A stretch of DNA of 64,000 bases from contig QANY01013583.1 in the NCBI GenBank assembly GCA_003255025.1, forward strand, positions 1,791,194 to 1,855,193, written 5' to 3'. Positions 25,901-36,533 of the stretch are shown piece by piece; positions within the stretch are counted from its first letter, which is position 1; each line of letters starts with the position of its first letter. Below the pieces are notes generated by a model that saw nothing but the letters and a program-made list of their open reading frames with translations, ran no database searches and was not told the origin of the DNA. Source of the DNA: Datisca glomerata (Eukaryota > Streptophyta > Magnoliopsida > Cucurbitales > Datiscaceae). A program made the translations under genes and the position numbers.

Positions 25901-26905
25901 AACTTCCCTTCAGTTCAGTGGCTCCATCAATGAGAAAAACGAAAAAAAGGAGGAAAAAGAAGAGGTTGAAGTTTTGAAATTGGAGCTAAAGATAACTAAC
26001 AAAGTTCAGTTTGAGTTTCTTCAATCCTTTCTTTTTGGATGATTCAATGCCACTGATTGTATGCTTCACCTTCTTTGAATCTGGTAAAGACGGAGAAAGA
26101 GATACCCGATTCCGCTTCTTTATGGCTTTAAAATGTAAAAATAGTCGAACATTAATCTATATAATTAAAAAAAATCATTTGATTCAGTAAAAAAAAATCA
26201 TTTACTGGAAAAATCCACTAAATCTGAGAACAACAAAAGTTTATTTTCTTCTTTTAATTTAATTCTCACAAGTCACAAACCTGACCGCAGCTTTCGCGGA
26301 ACAGAGGCACGACCAACGCCGTTGCTGTCACAAAAATTCTGAAAAAAAGAAGACGTTAGATTATTAGAAGAAGAGGAAGGAAAATTCTGAAATCAAAAGA
26401 ATGTTTATTCACAGAGCAAAAACTAAAGTCTTTGAAAAACCTTTTCGGGAAGCTTGGATCTCTTACTGGTACCCACACTTTCATTGTCTTTGTCAGACAT
26501 ATCACAACCCATTTCGCCGCCTCTGTTCTCTGAACTAGCTTTTCCGACGTCGCTCAAAGTTCTAAAATTCTCTTTCATCGATTTTCCGGCAAGCAATGGG
26601 TCCTCACCGATTTCATCATTGAGACCTTCAAATTCACAGAGACATAAACCCGAATAAGCAATATCCAGGAGGAAGAAGATAGCAAGTTATTCCTCTTTTT
26701 ATCACAAACCAGTTGAGTCTGACTATATACGGACAAGTAAGAAGTATGTTTTCAATCTTTGTAGGTAAAAAAACTGTAAATTGGACAGAGAGGAGGACCA
26801 TCAAGTAAATTTACCAGACAAAAACTTGGCTCTGGATTGCTTAATCTGTCGCTTAGCAAGAAAGGTTATACTGTCTCTTCGCCTCGCTTGTTGATCTTTG
26901 TCCAT
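22970..26905 (-). CDS. Conserved-looking plant protein of unknown function, 700 residues
   Basis: Thirteen exons on the minus strand: 26905-26815, 26625-26441, 26338-26281, 26125-26001, 25880-25703, 25625-25364, 25286-25217, 25132-25069, 24956-24908, 24824-24737, 24624-24307, 24015-23800, 23368-22970. All introns are GT-AG, phases agree and the sum is 2103 bases (700 residues). The start is MDKDQQARRRDSITFLAKRQ. Then come basic clusters that could act as nuclear signals (VPRKLRSAIKKRNR; SKKKGLKKLKL), an acidic ITKDEEEVAETLYALAGMFP helix, a long Ser/Glu-rich middle, RTWKRCAVHVYISSLIEML about two-thirds along, a Q6 run after WVH, a second Q4 run, and the end PLTPLCNEHI. No catalytic domain was recognised. 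Composition suggests a nuclear protein; this is inference. I could not name the family. Confidence 0.8.
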
Positions 26906-27073
26906 TTCTGCCTTTCTGGGCTGAGTTTGATAATTTGTTTCGACCGCTCAGATTCGCTGTACCTTCAAAGCCTGAGAGAGCTTATATCTTTCCGATTTGA
27001 GTTTCTTCAATGACACAGGAACAAGAAAAATCTGAGTTAGAAAATTTCTCTCGGAAACGAGCCTAAAGTGTAC

Positions 27074-27074
<1 letters not shown>

Positions 27075-27132
<58 letters not shown>
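27075..27132. repeat. (AG)29 microsatellite
   Basis: Uninterrupted AG dinucleotide run of about 58 bases, about 170-230 bp upstream of the ATG of the minus-strand gene. On the coding strand it is a CT run in the likely 5' leader or core promoter. Confidence 0.95.
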
Positions 27133-27134
<2 letters not shown>

Positions 27135-27234
27135 ATGCATAAGTTTCTCGTTGGTTTTGTACCGAAAAGCTCGCTGAAAAGATAACAGAAAATGGCGCTT
27201 GGGGTTTCTTAAAATTAAAAAATTAATTTCCCAA

Positions 27235-27277
27235 CTCTCTCTCTCTCTCTCTCTCCACTCGTGTGTGTGTGTGTGTG
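27235..27277. repeat. (CT)10 and (GT)9 microsatellites
   Basis: CT run at 27235-27254, a short spacer, then GT run at 27260-27277. Confidence 0.9.
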
Positions 27278-28806
27278 AAATTTAGAGAAGAAATCAGAAG
27301 CTTGTTACTTGCTAGTGAGAAAAGCTTAGAACAGAGGCGAAAGCTATCACTGTCCGCAAAAGTAAAAAGCACGAGAAGAGTACTGCGATCAGGAGGGTTC
27401 AGAGAATCAGGTTCTCCATGAATTAAAGTCGGAAAAGAGAGAGAGAGAAAAGAAGATTCACAAAAACGCAAAGGTAAAAAAGAAAAGAAAAAGCACTGAA
27501 GAATGTCTCCTGAAAATTCTCTTTAACATTATAGGCAGAACCCCCATTATTAATGCTCAGATTCAGCAGATCCAAGAAATCCTTCTGCCCTACTTACTAT
27601 AATTATTCCTCACAATTTGTTCAGGTAATTGTAGAAGGTGCACTCTCTTTTCTCAAATTTTCATTACCAGTTGGAAATAGGATAATAAAAACCCATTTTC
27701 ATTCTTTCTGAGAAGAGAAAAAAGATGGTCATTGATGAAGCTTCAAGTCTGAATCACCACTGGAACACACCCGAAGACGAAGACGAAGCCCGAAGATCAT
27801 AACCTTTTCATTTCCCAGAAGGCAATTTTGGAGATTCTGCCTTCTGGTTTCTTATCATTATTCCCACACAGCCATGATCGACGGCGTACATTCAGTGGTC
27901 CCCTCTGATTTACCCCATAAATAACCATAAGATCTCATCCGATGATCCGTCAGGAGAGCATACGTGTCAGCCACATCGGACAGTCACATGCCAGCGTGTT
28001 ACTATCCTTTTTGCAAAGACCCCACAACCGTGGACCCATATTTTTTATTGTCTTGTTGTGTACCAACCTAACAGCTACCGCCCGATTATTGCGTTGGGGG
28101 GATCATATTCGGACCATATGTCATGTTGGTTGATGTGTGGCTATGGCTATTCTATCGCGGCTTCATACACCGGGCACTCTAGTTCGGTGGCTACAGTTCA
28201 AGCGAAGGTCACGTCTATGGTCGCCACATGTCGACGTCAACTATCTCTTACCTACAGACAAAAATAGTCTCTTCTCTCATTCGAAAGGAGCTAGCTCCTT
28301 TGGTACTACTGGTGTATGTCCTATACATACAGCCATACAGGTTCCAATTATAATTTGAAAATAACCGATTAAATGCTTTAAACTTTTTATAATTTAGTTT
28401 GCTAAAAAATTCATTCATTCCACCGTTGAATCCAGAAACAGAACAGAAGCAGTAATGGCCGGAAATCTCAATGGAAAGAGCTAAATTTTCAATCAAAATT
28501 CTTTTTTTCCCTGTTCTCGTGAGACGGGGATCTCTTCACCACTTCTTGATCGATCATTCTCATCACTACTACAAAAAAGAGGTTCGATAACGGGTAAAAC
28601 CTGTTATTATAATTCTATATTGACAGGTTGACCGACTGTCATTTACCAGGCTATCATCTTTAATCATTTAAAAAAATTGTCATTATAAGAGATACAATGA
28701 CTGAGAATCCCTGTCGTCGTAGGTATCACGAAAAGTATATAGATTTTTTTGACAAACCTTAGTTTATCAGCATAGAGCACATGCGGTTTGGTAAAAAGAA
28801 TGACAA

Positions 28807-28920
28807 AAACTCCATTTTGTCCTATAAAAAATCAATTAACCATCTCTTATGCCTTTCCAACAAAAAAAACTCCATTTTGTCCTATAAAAAATCAATTAAC
28901 CATCTCTTATGCCTTTCCAA
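28807..28920. repeat. 60-bp-period tandem duplication
   Basis: Positions 28807-28860 are repeated exactly at 28867-28920 (unit contains CTCCATTTTGTCCTATAAAA). The bases between the two copies differ slightly (TGACAAAAAC versus CAAAAAAAAC). Confidence 0.9.
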
Positions 28921-30086
28921 CAAACAAAAATATTAATGAAAAAGATAAACATAAGAGATATATATGTATACACAAAGTATTAAGAATAAAAGAATATTGA
29001 ATAACAAATCAATATCCATATACTTTAGGTATCATCATCCAAGTACCAATCATTTCATACAGTACAACGCCATACAATATAGTATATAGGTAATACAATA
29101 CAACCTGATACTAAAATATAACTTCACATAAGATTCAATAGAGTAAAGCGAACAATGCCATAAGAAATAAGAGGATCAAACAACAGTATTTTTTGAAGAC
29201 GAAGAGATCATACATTGAACTCAATATCATGTTTTCAAACTGCCTCCACATAGCTTCCCAAACCAGCAGCTGCTTAAAAGAACTATGTTAGTCTGTTAGA
29301 CTATTTTGCAGCTTTAGTATGAAGGAAAAAGTAATCAACTGTAATATAAGTTCATGCACTAGACACTCAGTCCCCAAGAAGTTTTTAATTCATTCAATTG
29401 CTCAGATAAGGAATGCATTCCAAAGCAAAATACTCATATAAAGTATAGAAATCAGTACTATAACACCTGTAAATTATATCATACATACAAAATATAGCAA
29501 GAATCATTATCAACGAGAATCAAGTTGAATCCGTAGAGAAATCGAGATCTGAAAGTCAAGACTTCTGGTACTATTCATGCTCATAGTATAGAAACTACAA
29601 CAATTCTTCTTAACTCAAACCGACTCACCTAAAGCTTGAAGCCAACCTGTAATTACCTGAAATTATTTCACAAGCAATAAGATATACGCATTCGTAAAAT
29701 AAATAGTAGGAAACCATGCCATAAATTTTATGTTTTAGCGTATAACAGGAACACAGAACTGATCAATTATACAGGTGAAAAAAAAGTGTTTGTATAGACC
29801 TGTGGGGATTAATGAATTGATACAACTTTCATCTTTACTGGAAAAACAGCAGTAAAAGTTTAAATTACTATTATTAATAAGTAATGAGAGAGGATATAGA
29901 AAGAAGGAACCTATGGGAGTCATAGCATAGTACACTGTCTCAACCTGCTGGAATTAAGAATTTTGAGAGAAAAACTACAATTAGAAATGGTAAATAAAAG
30001 TCATATAAAAGAATAAGTGAAGAACATTCACAAATGAAAGCTAAGAAAAGATTATCTCAATCTAACTCATGATCAACAAACACTTG

Positions 30087-30088
<2 letters not shown>

Positions 30089-30144
<56 letters not shown>
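30089..30144. repeat. (GA)28 microsatellite
   Basis: Uninterrupted GA run. The open frame across it is a repeat artefact. Confidence 0.95.
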
Positions 30145-30147
<3 letters not shown>

Positions 30148-30789
30148 CAAAACAAAGTAGGGGCACAACATGTGATTTGCTTGTCGGCATCAGATTTAGG
30201 GCCTCCTCGGCTTATCAGGGTGGCTTAAATCATCATCCTCCTCCTCTAAAACAAATGAGATTAAGAACCCTACATCAATTAGATTAAAAACTATCAAAAT
30301 AGATTCCACTTCTACACTATCACTTAGATTAAGTACTTGCTAAACTAAGCTCCATAACTTAAACTTGATATCTCGAAATAAGAGATTATAGAGAAGAAAT
30401 TGTGTTAATCTATAGAAGACACATCACATATGGACTGATGAGAGTAAAACACATCCCATATGGACTGATAAGAGTAAAATGTAGCTAACCAGCGACTAAT
30501 TTAACAGTTTGATCATATTTGCAGCAAAATTACTATGGTACTCTGATTGGGAGAAGCAAAATGACAACACCTTCTCATACTTATTCCTAGAAAAAACACA
30601 CTGCCACGCTATAATACAATCACACATCTTAAACCAAAGGGCTAGAAAATTCCATTAATTAAACTCAAGTAATGTCAATCATGTTTAAAATCGACATCAC
30701 ATCCATTCATTACCAAATTAAACAAACTCAAAACTACCAACAATCTTATAGAGTGAAGTATCTTGCGTTTCTTACTAGATTTGCAGCAT

Positions 30790-31490
30790 ATGATTACCTC
30801 AGTACCTCCCACCCTGACCAAAAACTGGGGGAGGATCCATAGCCTCTAGCTTAACTACAACAAGCCTACGAATGTCAGACATGCCAAGAGCAGCAATCAT
30901 TTCAATTGTCTCTTTTCCAACTTTAATTTCATCAATCTTGAAATGTAAAGCAAATATTTATAGGGTTAAAGAGCACTAATTAGGTGCAGAACGCATTACT
31001 TCTTGCAGTGGAATTAAACTAAATGATACCTACCAAATGCATACTATAAAGGAGGTGGCAGTGGTTTAGATATAAGGTTACTGAAGGCCACAAGACGATC
31101 CTTCACTGGCGACATAACTGAACTTCGCTCCACCACTGAACTCCGTAAACAAGTGCAATGTCTTTTAAAGGATCTGGTATCCTTATTTTGATCTGGAGAA
31201 CAAAATAAATATATATCACACCTTGTCTAGAACAAGAAGTTGACGTATTCTTACCTGCAACTCAAGAAAATTTCAGAGTAAGTCCAAATTGGTCTAAGTA
31301 TATCGTAGATGTAACCAAAAACAAAAGAAGGCCAACTACTAATGTAGATCTAACCAAGAATAGGAATTTAAACGCTAAACTCTATATAATATTAAGAGAT
31401 ATAAGTACCTCTAAGCTTATAGCCTTCCCCTAGCAAACGCCTAGCTCTACTCAAAGATGACTCATCCTTGAGCCCTAGCAATCCCTCCAT
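30790..31490 (-). pseudogene. Exon-like remnants, unidentified
   Basis: Three minus-strand pieces look coding. One begins MEGLLGLKDESSLSRARRLL (from about 31490) and reaches a possible GTACTT donor near 31408. A second at about 31185-31100 reads [20 protein letters not shown] after a CAG. A third, after AG at about 30936, reads IDEIKVGKETIEMIAALGMS, then RRLVVKLEAMDPPP and ends GQGGRY-stop near 30800. Amino-acid composition is protein-like rather than repeat-like. I do not recognise the family. It could be a host gene fragment captured by the surrounding CACTA-like element, or a degraded native gene. Confidence 0.35.
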
Positions 31491-31750
31491 TAACAAATGG
31501 ATCCGGTGGATCAAGCCCTTATTTGTGTAGAAAATGTAGATCTAAAGCCATATGAAGGCAAGGTAAGCGAGGGAGAAGAAGAAGAAAAGAGCAGGGACGT
31601 AGATCTGAGCTTCGAGCTTGCATGGACGCAGATCTGAACTTCGAGTGGAAGCTCACCGTGGAAGATCACCGTCGAAGCTCGTCTAGAAGCCGTCGTGAAG
31701 TCGCCTAGCGCGCAGTGGGAAGAGGGAGCTCCAATCACTAGTCGCATTTG

Positions 31751-33185
31751 ACAAGAAAAAAATAACACAATAACAGCAATATTAGGGTCAGATTGATTAT
31801 ATAGGATGATATTTTTGTAAATAAAATGAAATTTGAGGTAAGTAGTAAATTTTTTTACACCATAGAACAATGACATGTTTTGTTTCCATTGTCATAATAA
31901 GAAATTATATTGACTGCCCAAAAATTATTTGACCATGGAATGGATGACTTCGACTTTTTTATCTTCTTGTTGCTTGATTGTGCCTGCAAATAATTTATAG
32001 CAAGTAGAAAGGCACATAATTCAAACAATAAAAAACATATATCATTATTGCCTTGCTTCCATCTATTACTGACGCATCTCGCGGGAATGATGTTTTATCA
32101 CTCATCTGCGTCGTTCCACATCCCCATTCTCGACTCTCGACGTGGAACGTGGGTTTTCAATTCACGCTCTCAATTATTACCTCCGTCGTTTCGCCTTCCC
32201 ATTCTCGGCCAGCGTGAGCTTTCAAGACACGCCTTATATTCTTTCCAGCTGTCATCTTGTCATTTGCCCGTTGCGGATGACGGCTGCCCCTATCATTTCA
32301 AACGCATTGTCCTATGCGCCTACTACATCCCATGCCCTTTTTTCAAAATTGATTGCTTTTGGCTTCTCTTTCAAATCCGTAAATTGAATTTCATTACCAC
32401 TTCTCGTCCGTAGAGTCTTTTCAAAGTCTTTGTCTTCCTCAGTCTTCTACTGCGCTTACTCTGTCCCTGATAAGTCTAATTTCTTTTCCTCCATTTTTGC
32501 TCCTCTTCTGTTTCTTTATTCATCTTGGGGGGTTATTCATCAATTATGGGAGAGAGAGTTTAAGGTTATTGTGTAACTAGTTAGGAAGCGGGACGAGTTC
32601 AACCGGTTTATGGACCGTCATAAAGATGCCTTCCCCTTAGATGTCATTTGTGGTTTTGGGACGGGACTCCTAAGTCTTTCCCTTGCAATCCTCTATACCA
32701 AATCACCCTAGCCCTCATGTTTATAGTTTTAGGATTAAAACTCTCACTCTCCCCCATTTTTCAAGAATTTTTTGGGACTTTCTACATCACCCCTTCCCAG
32801 TACACCCCTAACATATACATAATTCGTGTCGTGTACATTATTAAGAAGCATGACACATCTTACTACGTGGCTCATTGTGCTACATGACAGTTTATGGACC
32901 GTCACTGATCTCCCGAGGGTAGATCAAGGTTGGGAAGACGGGACCCTCCTGATTGGCGGGAACTGGGACGGTGATGGCTACTAGATCTTACCCAGGATCT
33001 AGGGATCTTTAAATAAGTAGCTGGACCTCCAGTCTCTCTTTTTCCTTTCTCTTTTCTCTTATTTTTATTTCAAATAATACTATCCCTTTCCTCCTTTTGT
33101 GCAGATAAGAAATTAAATAAAAGGTCTTTCATCTCTAAAGACATAGCCCCATGACTTTCCACTGCCTATAACCTCCTAGAAATGA
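31751..33185. other. Intergenic or transposon leader, no gene recognised
   Basis: From 32040 to 32420 there are two overlapping open frames on the plus strand with no recognised motif, in sequence richer in C than its surroundings. Around 32900-33050 a GATCTTTAAATAAG box and a CTCTTT-rich leader suggest the promoter/LTR of the gypsy-type gene relic that follows. Confidence 0.3.
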
Positions 33186-34545
33186 AATGAAGAGATCTCC
33201 TCGATCCAAGGAGGCAGATTGACGTTGCCCACACCCTCGTTCCAGTAGCCGAAACTGCTGCTCCTTCATCTTCCACTTCAGAGATTCTTCGGGCCATCCC
33301 CATTCCTACCTTATGTCGCATTGTGGTGTCAAGTTCTCTAGGTCTTCCGAGTTTGAGTAGGAGGAAGAGGAAGAAGACGAAGAAGGGAAAGAGCGGGAAG
33401 AAAAGCAGAAAAAAGCTGAAGATCGAGATGCTTTATTTTGCTTTGCTCGCAAGCAGTTGGAGATGTCGAAGCGGCTCCGGAGCAACTTATGGGGAACTGT
33501 TGGTGGGGAGAGGGACGTCTACCTGAGAACGGAGGTTGCTAACACTTCCAGTAATATCTTTGATATTGCTGCACTGCCAGCTCCCGCTCCCATTCTTGCT
33601 GTTATTCCACCCCATACTTCAGCACGGGAATAGGTTTCTCCTCTCCCTCCCTCGTCTTCTCAAAGGCCAGCTCCCCCGTCTGCAGGTTCTTAGGGGATGC
33701 CCGAAGAGACTAACGTTTGGAGATGGCGTCGGTATATGGCGGCTCTGCCCGTTCTAACTTTTTGAACTTCTTGAAGGATCCCCGTTCTTCGCTTACTGTC
33801 ACGAAGGGGATCAAGTCTGATGTGGAGATGACTGCCCTCCGTCAGATGTCTGTTAATGACTAGATCATCGACCTTAGTCATAATCTGATGCAGGTAACTT
33901 TTTTTACTTTCTTTGATTTTATCTCTTTGCTCTTTCCTTTATTCTTTTCCATTTACTAACACTTGGAGGTTTTTTGCAGGCTGTGACTTATCATAATGGG
34001 CTTCAGAAGGACATCCACTATTTGGAGCTCGAGATGGAGGGGTTCAAGAAGAAGATGCAAGAGATCAACAAGTCCCACGTCGTCGTTCTCACTGAACAGG
34101 AATATATGAGGAAGGTTGAGGTTGAGCTCCAATGGGCCATCTTCCGTCTCATTGAAGATTAGACGCCGCTGCAGCTGAGCGTGTGATTTTTGGAGGAGTC
34201 TCTGCAGGAGTAAGAGAGGACTGCTGAGATCAACAGGGAGAACTTGTCTGTTGTCAAAGGGATGTTGATCGTGGCGGAATAGAAGTTATCGTCTGCCTAG
34301 GGAGCTTTGGCTAAGGTTGGTGAGTGGGAAACAAAACTTGAGGCTGGATACCAGGCCATTATTGATCAGGTTTAGGGTATGGCCTATAGTGCGGGTTACC
34401 GTGATGCAAATTTGATAAGGCTCCTAGCATGCCCCTTGTTGACCTTCCTGATGACCCTGCCAAACCTAAACCGACATTCTTGTTCCCTCTTCTGACCCTC
34501 ATGTGGAGGCCACTCCCGAAGAGGAGTCTTAGTTTAATTTCCTTA
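33186..34545 (+). pseudogene. Gypsy-type transposon accessory/gag protein relic
   Basis: Across several frames the plus strand encodes a Ser-rich segment, an acidic and basic run (EEEEEDEEGKEREEKQKKAED near 33360-33420, shown in part), KRLRSNLWGTVGGERDVYLR, a Pro-rich linker, and after an intron-like TTTTGCAG at 33973-33980 a coiled coil (33974-34162: GLQKDIHYLELEMEGFKKKM). Further on comes a broken tail AYSAGYRDANLI and PLVDLPDDPAKPKP. This domain order resembles plant 'transposase (putative), gypsy type' proteins. Multiple stop codons make it a pseudogene. Family assignment is inferred from architecture. Confidence 0.45.
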
Positions 34546-36533
34546 AATTTTTTCCATGTACTTCTACATTTCTTGTACTTTTACTTTTCCAAGTACTTTT
34601 ACCTTTCCTGTACTTTTACATTTCCTGCACTCTTACCTTTTAGTGGATTTTTTTATATTTTTCTGAATTTAATGAGAAGATCATTCCCGTTTCACTGTTT
34701 CTCTTATCAACTTTCATTTTTTCAATACTCAAATTATTTTCTGCTTCTGCTTTCTTCTGTCCTTTTCTCAAATTCTCGGTAAAAGTTTAGAAAATTATTT
34801 TGGCTAGGGGTTCTTTTTATAAAATACTTAATAGAATTTTTTTTATTTCTATAGTTACATTCTTTAGCTCTACTCGTTCTGTTTTCTTAAGTTTGCTTGA
34901 AGAGTAGAGTTTGCTTTGGTTGATTCATGATGCAATAAAGTGGGCTGATTCCCTTTTGGTCGAGCCGTCCATTTTCAGAGCTTTTTGGTTTTGTCGCCGG
35001 CAGTGGCGCCGTTAATGGCATTGCAGGAGACGACACAGGCAACTGCGCCAACAACGGAACCGGAAGCGCCTCCAGCAGTGGCGTCGGCGGCGCTGGTTAC
35101 ACCGTCGACGATGGCCGGGCAGCCAGCGACGGCGGTGAGAGTGTCTCACTGCCACCGTCAACGGCAATCCCTACAACTACTTAGGTACATGGTTGATGTC
35201 CTGTTACCGTGTTGTCTTATCCCCACGATGCTTTGTGAAATCGCTAATCCTATCATTTAATTTGATTTTTGATTTTTTTAAATTTTGGATTGATCTTTAA
35301 AAAGTTAATTGTAAATTTTAATTTTTTGAAAATTAAAGGTTTAATTAATTGATTGGGTTTGATCCAAGTTTGACTTGTCAATTAGATTATATGTATTCTT
35401 GTAGTCCTCTTTGTAATTATTTTTATTTTTTAAAGATTGTAATTTAGAAATACCCTATAGTAACTTGGTTCATCATTCATTTATTATTCATTTATTGTAT
35501 TTATTTAAATAAATGATTATTAATAAAAAAATAACATGACCATGCATTAGTCGATCACATGTCATACATGAAACTATATACAATTTTATTTAATCACGCA
35601 TCTCATTGATAGAAACATGATTGATTAGGACTCTCCTAATTTATTTATATGAATTGTTTTAGAAAATCAATTGCATGTAAACTGCTAAGTTTTAATTAGT
35701 TAAACTTAGTAATCACACCACTCTAAATGCCATACTAACATTTAGGATAACCGACTTTATTAAACGTATTTTATTAAAGTTTGATAAATGTGATTAATTA
35801 GTTATTCTAAGTTCACTTAATTTTGACTTAGGCTCTTTAGAAGGTTAAGTTAACTTATACCGATTAGATTGTATTAATAATTAATTTTATATTCAAATGG
35901 TTATTTTAACTAGTATTTAATTTGAGATTAATTGATTAGTTAAAATAGAAACACATGAATTATAAAATAGTGAGTGAGAGAAGGTTGACATGACAATGTA
36001 ACCTATAATCTCCATTATTAGTACAACGTCGTGAGATACAGTGAGGGCCTCGAGATGACTTTGTTTTCATCCTCCTAAGAAAGGTTTCGAGTTGTATCAA
36101 TATCAAGGTTGAACTTCTTAAGAAGATAAGACTAAGTGATGTAGTTTACACTTGACCGACCCTAAGGCGGCATATTCTAAATCAAGTCATGAAATCTGAA
36201 ATAATGAGTTACACTCACAAAATCACAATTAAGCTTTAAGTGGATAATTGTGACTTGACTAAATAAGCGATACATTTTTGTTAAAAGAGAAGATATGAGA
36301 TATTTTGAGTTTTAATTAATAAGGTTGAGAATGTCTTATAGAGAGTTTAAAATTAATCTGACTTGCCCTAAGGTGGCACATTAATTGTTAGTTTGTTTTA
36401 TCGTGGATTAGTATTTGTTAGGTTTATGTATTTGATATGTTGTTGCATTCATGCATGACCTTTATTTTCTGAATTTCTTGATATTTATTTCAATTATATT
36501 GAATAATGTATGTTTTATTTTTCAGTTATTAAT
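34546..36533. other. Low-complexity region and Copia leader
   Basis: 34546-34900 is T-rich. At 34985-35260 a sharply GC-rich patch gives a 91-codon Ala/Thr/Pro open frame in one frame and a Gly/Ser-rich run in another; neither is recognised. 35270-36533 is AT-rich and lies where the 5' LTR and leader of the Copia element should be, but no primer site (TGGTATCAGAGC) or copy of the 3' LTR was found. Confidence 0.4.

Larger units (their letters stand above)
26906..28563. other. Upstream region of the unknown-function gene
   Basis: On the minus strand 26906-27140 is probably the 5' leader. Microsatellites lie at 27075-27132, 27235-27254 and 27260-27277. From 27890 to 28300 the sequence is GC-richer with several overlapping short open frames but no recognised protein; it may be an old insertion. 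No gene called. Confidence 0.4.
28564..31750. mobile_element. Possible CACTA-type element, incomplete
   Basis: CACTACTACAAAAAAGAGG at 28564 fits a CACTA terminal repeat, and the next 150 bp hold short inverted and direct motifs (CCTGTTATTATA, TTGTCATTATAAG, GACTGTCATT) like subterminal repeats. A related CATTGTCATAATAAG occurs near 31885, but no TTTTTTGTAGTAGTG partner end was found. Minus-strand exon-like pieces lie at 30785-31500. The interior has a (GA)28 run and a 60-bp duplication. The right boundary is a guess. Confidence 0.35.

Noticed and set aside
30069..30287. 72-codon plus-strand frame
   Set aside because: Most of it is Glu-Arg repeats from a (GA)n microsatellite.
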